Origin: Streptomyces sp. LUP47B
GTDB lineage: Bacteria; Actinomycetota; Actinomycetes; Streptomycetales; Streptomycetaceae
Reading direction: 5' to 3'
DNA: 64,000 nt
NCBI RefSeq assembly: GCF_001746295.1
Contig: NZ_MJAH01000006.1
Span: forward strand, 718,187 to 782,186
Under the pieces are notes generated by a model. That model was given only the letters and a program-made list of their open reading frames with translations. It was not told where the DNA came from and made no database searches. The translations under genes and the position numbers were made by a program. Positions 24,268 to 32,627 of this stretch are shown here, one piece after another (position 1 is the stretch's first letter; each line of letters begins with the position of its first letter).

Positions 24268-26748
24268 TCATGCCACCTTGACCAGCTTCCAGCGCTGGTT
24301 GCTGCCGCCGTTGGTGTACCACTGGTCGATGGGGGTGTTGTCGGTGGTCCCACCCTTGTACACGTCCACCTTGTACCCGTTCGACCGGGACTCGATCGTG
24401 TAGCCGCCGCTGTCGCCCAGGGCGATCAGCCACTGCTGGCTGACGCTCCCGCTGGGGGTCTTCAGCTGCAACTGGGTGCCGGGCCAGGTGGAAGCCGCGT
24501 TGATGTCGAGGGACTTGCCGCTGGTGACACCCGTGACGGTGAGGTAGCCGCCGCTGGTGTAGGCCAGTTTCCACTGCTGGCTGCCGCTGTTAGCGTCGGT
24601 CTTCTGAACGACGGGCGTGCCGTCGCTGGTTCCACCGTTGTAGGCGGTGAGCACCTTGCCGGTGCCGGCGCTGATGATCTTGTAGGTGCCGGACAGGTCG
24701 CTGACCGGCTCGTGGGTGACGGAGAAGTTGGAGTACTCGACGGGGTAGTAGCCGGCGGTGCCCAGGCCGGCCAGGCCCGCACCGTAGCTCGTGTCGGTGA
24801 CCGTGCCGACGGTGTTTCCGTCGATCTTGGCGATGATGGTGCTGTTCTGGAAGGTCAGCGACAGGTTGTGCCAGGTGCCCGTGCCGGGAGCGGTGACGGT
24901 ACCGCTGGCAAGGGTGGTCCAGTTCCACGCTTTGCTGCCGGCGGTGTCGGTCTTCAACAGCGACCAGGATCCGGTGTCGGACAGGCGCAGGTGGTAGGCG
25001 TTCATCCCCCCGGCGCTGAACTTCGTCTGGGTGCCGACACGGCCGAGGAGCTCTGCGGAGCTGCCGCTCTGCTCCAGCAGTACGTCGGAGCTGACCGTGT
25101 AGTTGCTCCAGCCGACGTCGCCCACGAGGGTGTAGGGCTGGAGGGCGTTCGTGGCCGGGTACCACCAGACGATCGGCTTCTGGGGTGCGGTCTGGCGCAG
25201 GCACTGGCCGGTGCGGCCCCCGGTGCAGGGGGCGGCCTGGAACGCGCCGTTCATGGAGGCGAAGTACTTCGCCTCCTGCCCGGTGCTGTAGCCGGCGAAG
25301 GAGTCCGAGTAGGGCATGACGAGCCGGTTGCGCGCGGGCGAGGTGGCCGTTCCGGCACCCTGACCGGTGGTGGTGGTCACGGTGTAGACGTGACCGGGGT
25401 CCAGGGTGAGGGTGTACGTGCCGTTGCTGGCGGTCAGGTCACTGTTCTGCACCATGCGCGGGGTGGCGCCGCCGGGCTGTGACAGGTCGGTGGACCACAC
25501 GTGCAGGGCCCCGCCCGGCAGGCCGCCGGCGATGTCGAGGGTGACCGTCTGGGACGCGGTGGCGTCCATGGTCTCGAAGACGGTGCTCCAGGCGCTCTTG
25601 TCGGGCGCGGTGTAGCTGACGTAGCTGCCGTTGGCGCGGTCGCCGCCGAGGTAGCCGGAGGCGCTGTCGAGGTACTTCCAGCCGGGTGAGGTGAACTGCG
25701 TGGTCTGGGCGATTGACCAGGCGGTGCGGGAGACACTGTAGGCGCCGGACCACGGCTGGTTCGCGGTGACCAGGCCCTGGTCGTGGAAGTAGAGGTTCTG
25801 GTAGTCGGCGGCCAGCATGGGCCAGTTGATGTACGCGCTCATCTTGGCGTCGAGGTAGCCGCGGTTGATGGCACGGGCGACCGGGGCCGCCCCCGTCTCG
25901 GCGTTCTCCGAGCCGTTCTCGCTGGCCCAGAGCTGCTTGCCCAGCGACTGGGCGTCGGCGGAGGAGGAACAGGTGGTCATCGCGGACGCGTACGTGCAGG
26001 GATAGTGCGCGCCGACGATGTCCACGGCGCTGTTCAGGGCGCTGTCGGTCTTCATGGCGGTGGCGATGTTCCAGTTGGTCTCATCGCTTCCGACCAGCTT
26101 GGTCGAGGTGTAGCCGTTCGCGGCCAGGGCCGACTTCAGGTTCTCGTAGAAGGAGGCGCTGTACGTCTTCTCGTTCTGGCCACCGAGGTAGTCGATGCTC
26201 AGGCCGTGCTGCTTGGCGCAGCCCATCCAGTCGATCAGGTAGTTGATCCCGTCCGTCGAGTAGAAGTTGCCGTTCCCTATCCAGCCGGGGGCGCCCCAGG
26301 CCAGGGCGAAGAGCTTGATGTCGGGGTTACGGGCCTTGGCCTGCTCCATCACCCACCACTCGTAGCCGGCGTTGCAGTCGATGTCGCCCTTCGAGTGCTC
26401 GAAGCTGGCCTCGGAGCCGTCGGTCGAGTTGGTGTCGCCGCCGATCTCGACCTTGAGGATCTGCAGGGCCGCGCCGTAGCCGGGCTTGAACAGGTAGTCC
26501 AGGATCTGGTTGCGCTGGGTGGACGGGTAGTCGACCAGGAGGCGGGTGTTGCCGCCGCCGCCGCTAATCGCGCCCACGCCGTCGAAGGTGCGTCCGCCGC
26601 TGGTGCCGTCCACGGTGATCGCCGTGTCGGTGGCGGCATACGCGGGCGAAACTGCTCGGCCGGCCAGCAGGGCCAGTCCCATGAGCAGGGCGGCCAGGGC
26701 CGCCAACCGTCTGATGTGCCTGTCAGGCAGCCCTATGACGTCGTGCAC
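24268..26748 (-). CDS. Secreted GH59-type glycosidase (galactosylceramidase-like) with C-terminal ricin-type lectin domain
   Basis: This 826-residue enzyme starts at GTG 26748 with AGGAGG 7 bp upstream and has a signal peptide ending near PAYAA. Residues about 45-350 match the GH59 barrel: FDGVGAISGGGGNTRLLVDY, ILDYLFKPGYGAALQILKVE, acid/base Glu193 in GGQNEKTY and nucleophile Glu277 in LWASENGS. A beta-sandwich (about 350-460) and a lectin-like domain (about 485-680) follow. Residues about 690-826 form a ricin-type trefoil with QxW-like repeats (SGSQQWKL, VSQQWLIAL, SNQRWKLVKV). GH59 removes galactose; in a soil bacterium the target is more likely a galactan or arabinogalactan than a lipid. 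Confidence 0.85.
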   Translation of the reverse strand: MHDVIGLPDRHIRRLAALAALLMGLALLAGRAVSPAYAATDTAITVDGTSGGRTFDGVGAISGGGGNTRLLVDYPSTQRNQILDYLFKPGYGAALQILKVEIGGDTNSTDGSEASFEHSKGDIDCNAGYEWWVMEQAKARNPDIKLFALAWGAPGWIGNGNFYSTDGINYLIDWMGCAKQHGLSIDYLGGQNEKTYSASFYENLKSALAANGYTSTKLVGSDETNWNIATAMKTDSALNSAVDIVGAHYPCTYASAMTTCSSSADAQSLGKQLWASENGSENAETGAAPVARAINRGYLDAKMSAYINWPMLAADYQNLYFHDQGLVTANQPWSGAYSVSRTAWSIAQTTQFTSPGWKYLDSASGYLGGDRANGSYVSYTAPDKSAWSTVFETMDATASQTVTLDIAGGLPGGALHVWSTDLSQPGGATPRMVQNSDLTASNGTYTLTLDPGHVYTVTTTTGQGAGTATSPARNRLVMPYSDSFAGYSTGQEAKYFASMNGAFQAAPCTGGRTGQCLRQTAPQKPIVWWYPATNALQPYTLVGDVGWSNYTVSSDVLLEQSGSSAELLGRVGTQTKFSAGGMNAYHLRLSDTGSWSLLKTDTAGSKAWNWTTLASGTVTAPGTGTWHNLSLTFQNSTIIAKIDGNTVGTVTDTSYGAGLAGLGTAGYYPVEYSNFSVTHEPVSDLSGTYKIISAGTGKVLTAYNGGTSDGTPVVQKTDANSGSQQWKLAYTSGGYLTVTGVTSGKSLDINAASTWPGTQLQLKTPSGSVSQQWLIALGDSGGYTIESRSNGYKVDVYKGGTTDNTPIDQWYTNGGSNQRWKLVKVA

Positions 26749-26856
26749 GGGAGATCCTCCTAGGAGGGAGTGCGGGTGTGGGTGCGGCTTGCACTGAGAC
26801 TCCGTCGCGTGGACCGCAGAGGCGGGGTCCGCCCGGGGGAGGAGTCTTTCCTCAGT

Positions 26857-26906
26857 GGGAAATCGTATTCCGCGCAGTGTGCCCGTCCGTGATCGAAGGC
26901 GTCAAG
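26857..26906 (-). promoter_or_regulatory. Promoter/operator module copy B (GH59-type gene)
   Basis: Same elements as copy A: TTGACG, spacer, CACACTG and palindrome GGAATACGATTTCCC whose half-sites meet at a central CG. It lies 109 bp upstream of the GTG start, a normal promoter distance. Confidence 0.75.
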
Positions 26907-27005
26907 CATCGGTCAGCGGGTAAAAAATGCGGCTTTGATGCGGCAGTTCTGGTGGTCCGCAGGCGCTGTGCATGCCAGCGGGAGTGATCGGCTGTGAGGG
27001 TCGGT

Positions 27006-28040
27006 TCAGACGACGCGGATCGCGGTGCTGTCGCGCACCACGACCTGCCCGCGCATCATCAGATGCTCTGCTTCCGTACGGTCGGCGAGCGCGAGGCGGA
27101 CGGCCTCGGCACCTGCCTGCGCCAGCGGCAACGACACGGTCGTCAGCCGCGGTGTCACGTCGATCGCGAGCTCGATGTCGTCGAAACCGGTCACCGAGAC
27201 CTCGTCCGGCACCGCCACCCCGGCAGTACGGAAGGCGGACATCGCGCCGATGGCGATGGTGTCGTTGGCGGCGAGGACCGCGTGGGGCGGCTCCAGCCCC
27301 TCGGTGACCAGCCGCCGCGCCGCGTCGAACCCTCCTTGGCGGCTCACCGGGCAGTGCGAGATCCGGATGTGCCGCTCCTCGACGCCGCCGCCGCGGAGAC
27401 CGGCTATGAAGCCTGCGGTACGGGCCGAGACGTTCCCCTTCCCGCGTACGCCGGCGAGGATCGTCACGTGCCGGTGCCCCGCCGCGGCGACGTAGCTGGC
27501 CAATTCCCTCGCAGGGCCGTGATTGTCGAAGCTGATGGAGTCGAACGGCATGTCGGTGTCACCGACGATCACTACCCGGCCGCCCTCGCGTTCGTAGCCG
27601 AGCAACTCGTCGAGCAGGCGCCCGCCGAGGGCGTTCGTGTCCAGGCGGCTTGACGTCAGAATGAGCGCACGCGGCCGCAGAGCACGCTGCAGGCGGACGG
27701 TTTCGAGCTGCCGCTCGGCGGTGCCGTGGGTCGACGAGACGGTCACGAACGCCCCAGCGTCACGCGCCCGCCGTTCCATCGCCGCGGCGACCATTCCCAT
27801 CGACGGGGTCGTGAGATCGTCGCCGACGACCGCGATCGAGTCGTTCGCGCGCCGCATCGCCCGGGCCGCGGCGTCCGCGGTGTAGCGCAACGCTGCGGCG
27901 GCGGAGACGACCCGCTGCCGGTATTCCTCCGCGACCGTCCGGGAACTGCCGCCCAGCACTCGCGACGCGGTCGAAACCGACACACCGGCGGCCGCCGCCA
28001 CGTCACGCAGGGTGACGGTCGGCCTGGCTGAATGGGGCAT
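27006..28040 (-). CDS. LacI family transcriptional regulator
   Basis: This 344-residue repressor has the helix-turn-helix VTLRDVAAAAGVSVSTASRVLGG at residues 9-31 and a ligand domain ending SVTGFDDIELAIDVTPRLTTVSLPL. The ATG at 28040 has GGGAGGGATGG upstream; the longer frame upstream has no leader and overlaps the divergent gene. It is the gene next to the GH59-type enzyme on the same strand and is divergent from a second LacI gene. It is a strong candidate to bind the shared GGAATACG operators. Confidence 0.9.
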   Translation of the reverse strand: MPHSARPTVTLRDVAAAAGVSVSTASRVLGGSSRTVAEEYRQRVVSAAAALRYTADAAARAMRRANDSIAVVGDDLTTPSMGMVAAAMERRARDAGAFVTVSSTHGTAERQLETVRLQRALRPRALILTSSRLDTNALGGRLLDELLGYEREGGRVVIVGDTDMPFDSISFDNHGPARELASYVAAAGHRHVTILAGVRGKGNVSARTAGFIAGLRGGGVEERHIRISHCPVSRQGGFDAARRLVTEGLEPPHAVLAANDTIAIGAMSAFRTAGVAVPDEVSVTGFDDIELAIDVTPRLTTVSLPLAQAGAEAVRLALADRTEAEHLMMRGQVVVRDSTAIRVV

Positions 28041-28145
28041 CGCGCCATCCCTCCCGCACCACGAAAACGAGCCGCCGCCGACGCTACCCGAGGATATCCC
28101 CGGCCAGGCCGCGGAGGTGCGGACGAAAGTGCCGGTGGCCGACTC

Positions 28146-28159
28146 GGGATACGGTCGCC
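28146..28159. promoter_or_regulatory. Partial match to the GGAATACG operator between the LacI genes
   Basis: GGGATACGGTCGCC agrees with the operator GGAATACGATTTCC at 10 of 14 positions and lies between the two divergent LacI genes. Autoregulation is a speculative reading. Confidence 0.25.
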
Positions 28160-28300
28160 CGGCTGGAAGGAGGTCGCGTCGGCTTGGTCGGATTCCGCAA
28201 GGCATGTGCGACAGCGGTGAGGGCACCGGCCTGCGGAGTGACCGTCGGTAGTGATGCCGTGACTTCCGGGCGCTGGGCGGCTCGGTGCACAATGTGCGGC

Positions 28301-29371
28301 ATGGAAGATGGAGCGGCAGCGCCTGTACGGCGTCGCGGGGAGGCCGTATCCGAGGGGCGCCAGGTGACCCTGCATGATGTGGCGCGGACAGCGGGCGTCT
28401 CACAGGCGACGGCGTCGCGGGTGCTCAACGGCAGCGTCCGCAACGTCCGGCAGGAGAACATCGACCGCGTGCTCACCGCGGCCGCGGAACTGGACTACGC
28501 ACCGCACCTGTCCGCCCAGGCGATCGCGCGGGGTTCGACGAACATCGCCGCGCTGGTCGTCAGCGGTGTCGACGACCCGTACTTCTCCTCCATCGCGGCA
28601 GGTGTGACGCAGGCAGCCGAGGCCGCCGGACTCATCGTGACCATGGCGGTCGCGGACCGCTCCCCGGAGCGGGAACTCCAGATCGTCGGGACGCTGCGCG
28701 GCATGCGCCCCCGCGTCATCATCATGACCGGCAGCCGCGTCGACGGCGCCGATGCCCGCGACGCACTCGTCGAGGAGCTCCACGCCTACCGGGAAGCGGG
28801 CGGCAGCGTAGTCCTGATCAGCCAGCACGACCTGCCGTTCCACACCGTCAGCATCGACAACTACGGGGGAGCGCGGCAGCTTGCCCGCGCGCTGGTAGGG
28901 CTCGGCTACCGGCGGTTCGCGGTGGTCCGGGCGGGGACCGGCCTCAGGACGTCCCGTGACCGGTGCAGCGGTTTCGTGGAGGGTCTGCGCGAGTTCGGCA
29001 TCGACGTCGACGAACGGCTGGTGGTCGAAGCCGAGTTCAGTCGCCGAGGGGGGTGTGCGGCGGCCAGGGAGCTCGTCCGGCGGGGACTGGACGGAACGGA
29101 ACTCGTCTTCGCGGTCAGCGACGTCATGGCGATCGGTGTGATGACCGCATTCCGCGACACCGGGCTCGTCCCTGGCCGGGACGTCGCCGTCGCCGGCTTC
29201 GACGACATCGGCCCGGCGGTGGACGTCGTCCCGGAGCTGACGTCCGTGAACGTGCCTCTGCAGCAGGTCGGACTCCGTGCGATGGAGCTCGCGCTCTCCG
29301 ACGATGACGCCCCGCGGATCGTACCGGTCGACACGAACGTCGTGCTGCGGGCAAGCACACCGCCTCGATGA
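28301..29371 (+). CDS. LacI family transcriptional regulator
   Basis: This 356-residue repressor shows VTLHDVARTAGVSQATASRVLNGS near the N-terminus and the usual sugar-binding core (YFSSIAAGVTQAAEAAGL, AVAGFDDIGPAVDVVPELTSVNVPL). ATG 28301 is preferred; ATG 28292 is three codons upstream. It resembles the divergent LacI protein over its whole length and the two may be an old duplication. It could share control of the galactan/pectin genes. Confidence 0.9.
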   Translation: MEDGAAAPVRRRGEAVSEGRQVTLHDVARTAGVSQATASRVLNGSVRNVRQENIDRVLTAAAELDYAPHLSAQAIARGSTNIAALVVSGVDDPYFSSIAAGVTQAAEAAGLIVTMAVADRSPERELQIVGTLRGMRPRVIIMTGSRVDGADARDALVEELHAYREAGGSVVLISQHDLPFHTVSIDNYGGARQLARALVGLGYRRFAVVRAGTGLRTSRDRCSGFVEGLREFGIDVDERLVVEAEFSRRGGCAAARELVRRGLDGTELVFAVSDVMAIGVMTAFRDTGLVPGRDVAVAGFDDIGPAVDVVPELTSVNVPLQQVGLRAMELALSDDDAPRIVPVDTNVVLRASTPPR

Positions 29372-30005
29372 TTGTGCCGGCTGATCGCGTGGTGAGCGTC
29401 GGCTGTCCGGCCCTGAGCTGCTCCGCCGGCCGACGCCCTCCTTGCGGGTGACGGTCTTCCGGCCTGTCGAGCGAGCTGTAGCCGATGAGTACGGCGCCGT
29501 CCTCGGGAGAAGCTCCGCTCAGATCAGGGCAAGACGTCGAGCCGAGCCGGGCGGCGGACCATGAGCAGGCCCGGAGCGGGCTCACGGCGATAGCCGGGAG
29601 CGAGCCGCCAACGGGGCCAGTGGTGCGGACGCAGTGGGCGCCGCAGGACTCCATCGGCTGGCCTGGCGGGTCAGCTCGGCGGGTTCGGGCAGTGAGACAC
29701 CACCACCAGGAAGCCCGCCACATCCATGCCCAGGCTGCGGCCGCGGCGATGTGCTGGGCGGAGATGCCGGTCTCGGTGCAGTGGGTGGCCACGCGCACGG
29801 AGCGGATGCCCGGCGAGTGAGTGCGTCGCAGGTTGTGCTGGGCGCCGATGCCGGGCAGCAGCGGGTGGTCGAGAGCCGGATCGCTACTTCGGTCACCTCT
29901 GCCGTGAACCGTCGCTCGCGAGTGCCACGCAGGCTCGACGGCTTGGCCGGGAGCTGTGAACGAAGGTGGAGTTACTCATGCTCAAGAATCCACAGAGGAA
30001 CGACT
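29372..30005. other. Gene-poor stretch with degenerate coding-like fragments
   Basis: No frame begins with a proper leader or shows a full domain. A minus-strand segment around 29780-29890 reads DHPLLPGIGAQHNLRRTHSP and then HCTETGISAQHIAAAAAW, which looks like frame-broken remains of a former gene. I cannot name the family. Confidence 0.3.
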
Positions 30006-30020
30006 TGATACTGAGTATCA
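30006..30020. promoter_or_regulatory. TetR-type operator TGATACT-G-AGTATCA
   Basis: Perfect 7-bp arms around one base lie 51 bp upstream of the SDR start. The same palindrome with one change lies just upstream of the TetR gene (31558-31572). Confidence 0.75.
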
Positions 30021-30071
30021 GAAGGGTCTAGAGTCTCGTATTGCAAGTTCGTTTCGAACGGGAGTGTCCTC

Positions 30072-30896
30072 ATGAGCAAGATCTGGTTCGTCACCGGTTC
30101 CTCGCGTGGCTTCGGTCGTCAGTTCGTCCAGGCGGCCCTGGAGCGTGGTGACAAGGTCGCGGCCACCGCCCGCAACACCGACTCCCTGGCGGACCTGGTG
30201 GCCGCCCACGGTGAGGCGGTGCTGCCGCTGAAGCTGGACGTCACCGACAAGGCCGCCGCATTCGAGGCCGTCCAGCGGGCGCACGAGCACTTCGGCCGCC
30301 TGGACGTGATCGTCAACAACGCCGGACACGGCCTGTTCGGCGCGGTCGAGGAGTTGACCGAGCAGCAGGTCCGCGGTCAGATGGAGACCAACTTCTACGG
30401 CGCCCTGTGGGTCACTCAGGCCGCCCTGCCCCTCCTGCGGGCCCAGCGCAGCGGTCACATCGTGCAGATCTCCACGGTCGGCGGCGTCATCTCCTTCCCC
30501 AACCTGGGCGGTTACAACGCCTCCAAGTGGGCCCTGGAGGGCCTGACCGAGGCCCTCGCCCAGGAGGTTGCCGGCTTCGGCATCAAGGTCACCCTCGTCG
30601 AGCCCGGCGGCTTCGAGACCGACTGGGCCGGCTCCTCCGCCACGTTTGCCGCGCAACTGCCCGCCTACGACGACCTGCGCGCCGCCGTCGCCGCCGCCTG
30701 GGGCGACGTCAAGTCCGGCGACCCCGCTGCAACCGGCCCGGCCCTGCTGGGGATCGTCGACACGGACAACCCTCCGCTGCGTGTCTTCTTCGGTACGGCC
30801 CCCCTCCACCTCGTCCCCCAGGTCTATGCCGAGCGGCTGAAGACCTGGGAGGAGTGGGCGGCGGTCTCCGCCGAGGCCGAGGGCGCCGCGGCCTGA
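30072..30896 (+). CDS. Short-chain dehydrogenase/reductase
   Basis: This 274-residue classical SDR has the cofactor motif TGSSRGFG (residues 8-15), NNAG, the catalytic serine in QISTVGG and the YNASK motif with Tyr and Lys. The Arg after TGSS suggests NADP preference. The C-terminal part resembles SDRs annotated as oxidoreductases of unknown substrate. Its ATG follows GGGAG. The upstream palindrome matches one in front of the TetR gene 1.5 kb downstream, so the SDR is probably that repressor's target. Confidence 0.9.
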   Translation: MSKIWFVTGSSRGFGRQFVQAALERGDKVAATARNTDSLADLVAAHGEAVLPLKLDVTDKAAAFEAVQRAHEHFGRLDVIVNNAGHGLFGAVEELTEQQVRGQMETNFYGALWVTQAALPLLRAQRSGHIVQISTVGGVISFPNLGGYNASKWALEGLTEALAQEVAGFGIKVTLVEPGGFETDWAGSSATFAAQLPAYDDLRAAVAAAWGDVKSGDPAATGPALLGIVDTDNPPLRVFFGTAPLHLVPQVYAERLKTWEEWAAVSAEAEGAAA

Positions 30897-31555
30897 AGCC
30901 GCCGCGCGGCAGCGAGACGCCGCAGGCCGATCCGTGACGAGATGGATGGTTCGGGCGGCAGCCCGCAGACATGAAGGCGGGCTCGGTGGCCAGGAGCCAC
31001 TCGCGGCTCCCGAAGTGTCCCGGGCGGCCCCGGCGCACTGTAGGCCCTTCCCGGCGAGGTGACGGGAAGGGTCGGGTGGGTACGGGGCGGTCATCCTCCC
31101 CTTCTGTCACCGGTGGCCGTCCAGTCGCCTGACCACCGACCGGAACCCCAGTCGGGCCCGCCCCCATCCGCGTCCAGAGTCATCCGTTCGACAGGGGACA
31201 GAGTCATGCCGGGCCCGGAGGGCAGCGGCCCCCTTGCGGGACCGCAAAAAGCATGACGGGGGTGCGTGCGTACGAGGAGGGTCAACTTTTCGGGGCAGGT
31301 GCCGGAGTCACCGCCGACCTCGGCGCGGCCGGTACGCCCGGCCGGGAGCGCTGAGCGGGCCTGCACTCACCGTCACGTTCCCTGCGCGCGGCGAGCGTTT
31401 CGTCGTAAGCGCTGCCGTCCCCGAGGAAGGACTGGGTGCGGCCGAGCAGGTCTTCCGGGTCAAGTGGAAGCGCCTCACGTTGCATCCGCTGGCGCGCTCC
31501 GTGGGAGTGACTTGAACGGCGGGCGTGGACAGTGTGGCCGCCGGGATCCCATGTT
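30897..31555. other. Gene-poor stretch between SDR and TetR genes
   Basis: The plus strand near 31370-31515 reads ALTVTFPARGERFVVSAAVP and ends KRLTLHPLARSVGVT with plausible codon use, but no credible start precedes it. The rest shows no recognisable gene. Confidence 0.3.
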
Positions 31556-31557
31556 TC

Positions 31558-31572
31558 TGATGCTCAGTATCA
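31558..31572. promoter_or_regulatory. TetR-type operator TGATGCT-C-AGTATCA
   Basis: This is a near-perfect copy of the site at 30006-30020, extended symmetrically to TCTGA...TCAGA. It lies 28 bp before the TetR start. Confidence 0.75.
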
Positions 31573-31600
31573 GATTGAGTCGCTGTTGTACTCTTTACTC

Positions 31601-32224
31601 ATGACCGACTCCGCCCGCACCTCCGCCCAGTCCGCAACCAAACCGCCCGGCCTGCGGGAGCGTATGCGCGCGACGGTCCGGAAGGAAGTCGTCGAGGTCG
31701 CGCTCCGGCTCTTCATCGAGCAGGGATTCGACGGGACGACCGTCGACCAGATCGCCGGTGAGGTCGGGCTGTCGCGTGCCAGCCTGTTCCGGTACTTCGG
31801 CACCAAAGAAGACATGGTCTTGCAGGGCTTGGAGGAGACCGGCCGTCAGATCGCGGAGGCGTTCGCCGCCCGCCCCGACACCGAGCGTCCCTGGGAGTCG
31901 CTGCGCAGGGCGTTCGACGTCCTCACGCAGTCGAACGAGCAGGCGCCCGAGCAGGCGCTCAGCTATCTGCGCATGCTCCAGGAGACTCCGTCGCTGCGCG
32001 CCCGGCACTTCGAGAAGCAGCTGAGCTGGCAGGCGATGCTGGAGCCGGAGATCGCCCGGCGGCTGGGCGTCAGCGCCGACCAGCCGGACGAGGTCGGGCC
32101 GAACGCGCTTTCCGGGGGCGCGCTCGCTTGTCTGGATGCGGCCGCGACGGGCTGGGTGGCCTGCGGGGGCGCCGTTCCCCTGGCCGTACTGCTCGACCGT
32201 GCGATGGGCACGCTGACAGAATAG
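31601..32224 (+). CDS. TetR family transcriptional regulator
   Basis: This 207-residue repressor has a TetR helix-turn-helix (VEVALRLFIEQGFDGTTVDQIAGEVGLSRASLFRYFGTKEDMVL, split here only by domain description) at about residues 25-70 and a helical ligand domain. ATG 31601 lacks a clear Shine-Dalgarno sequence, so the transcript may be leaderless or nearly so. The palindrome before it also stands before the SDR gene, which points to autoregulation plus control of the SDR. Confidence 0.9.
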   Translation: MTDSARTSAQSATKPPGLRERMRATVRKEVVEVALRLFIEQGFDGTTVDQIAGEVGLSRASLFRYFGTKEDMVLQGLEETGRQIAEAFAARPDTERPWESLRRAFDVLTQSNEQAPEQALSYLRMLQETPSLRARHFEKQLSWQAMLEPEIARRLGVSADQPDEVGPNALSGGALACLDAAATGWVACGGAVPLAVLLDRAMGTLTE

Positions 32225-32256
32225 TTTCACCAAGGTCCCCTGCCTCCTGGAGCCAC

Positions 32257-32484
32257 GGGGGTAGGCAATGGGGTTTGTCCCTGGCGGAGTTGGCCGGGCA
32301 GGCGAGGCCGGCGAAGCAGACGCTCTCGAATCTGGAGCAGGACGCGGGCAATCCCATGGTGGACACGCTGTTCTCGATCGCCGTGGTGCTCGGCGTACCC
32401 GTGACCCGGCTGGTGGCCGAGTCGGTGGCCGCGAACCCCAGTCCGCGCTTGGCCACCTCCGAGCGGATCCCAGTGATGCGTTGA
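32257..32484 (+). pseudogene. XRE-family regulator fragment
   Basis: A 75-codon plus-strand stretch reads WGLSLAELAGQARPAKQTLS, NLEQDAGNPMVDTLFSIAVV and LGVPVTRLVAES, a good lambda-repressor-like helix-turn-helix. The expected N-terminal residues and the usual C-terminal cupin are missing, and no start codon with a leader precedes it. It lies in the gap between convergent genes. Confidence 0.6.
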
Positions 32485-32627
32485 CCGACGGTCGCGCAGC
32501 GTAGGCGAGGTTGTTCTCGACTGCCCGATGAACGCTTGGCGTTCTGTGCCGGGGCGTGCGTAGGGCGGCCCGCTGTTCTGGGACGGCGCGGTCGTGCCGG
32601 GCGCGGGCACGGCCCCAGCCACGTGCT

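Noticed and set aside
28041..28403. Longer start for the minus-strand LacI gene
   Set aside because: The extension lacks a leader, overlaps the divergent LacI gene and precedes the normal LacI N-terminus.
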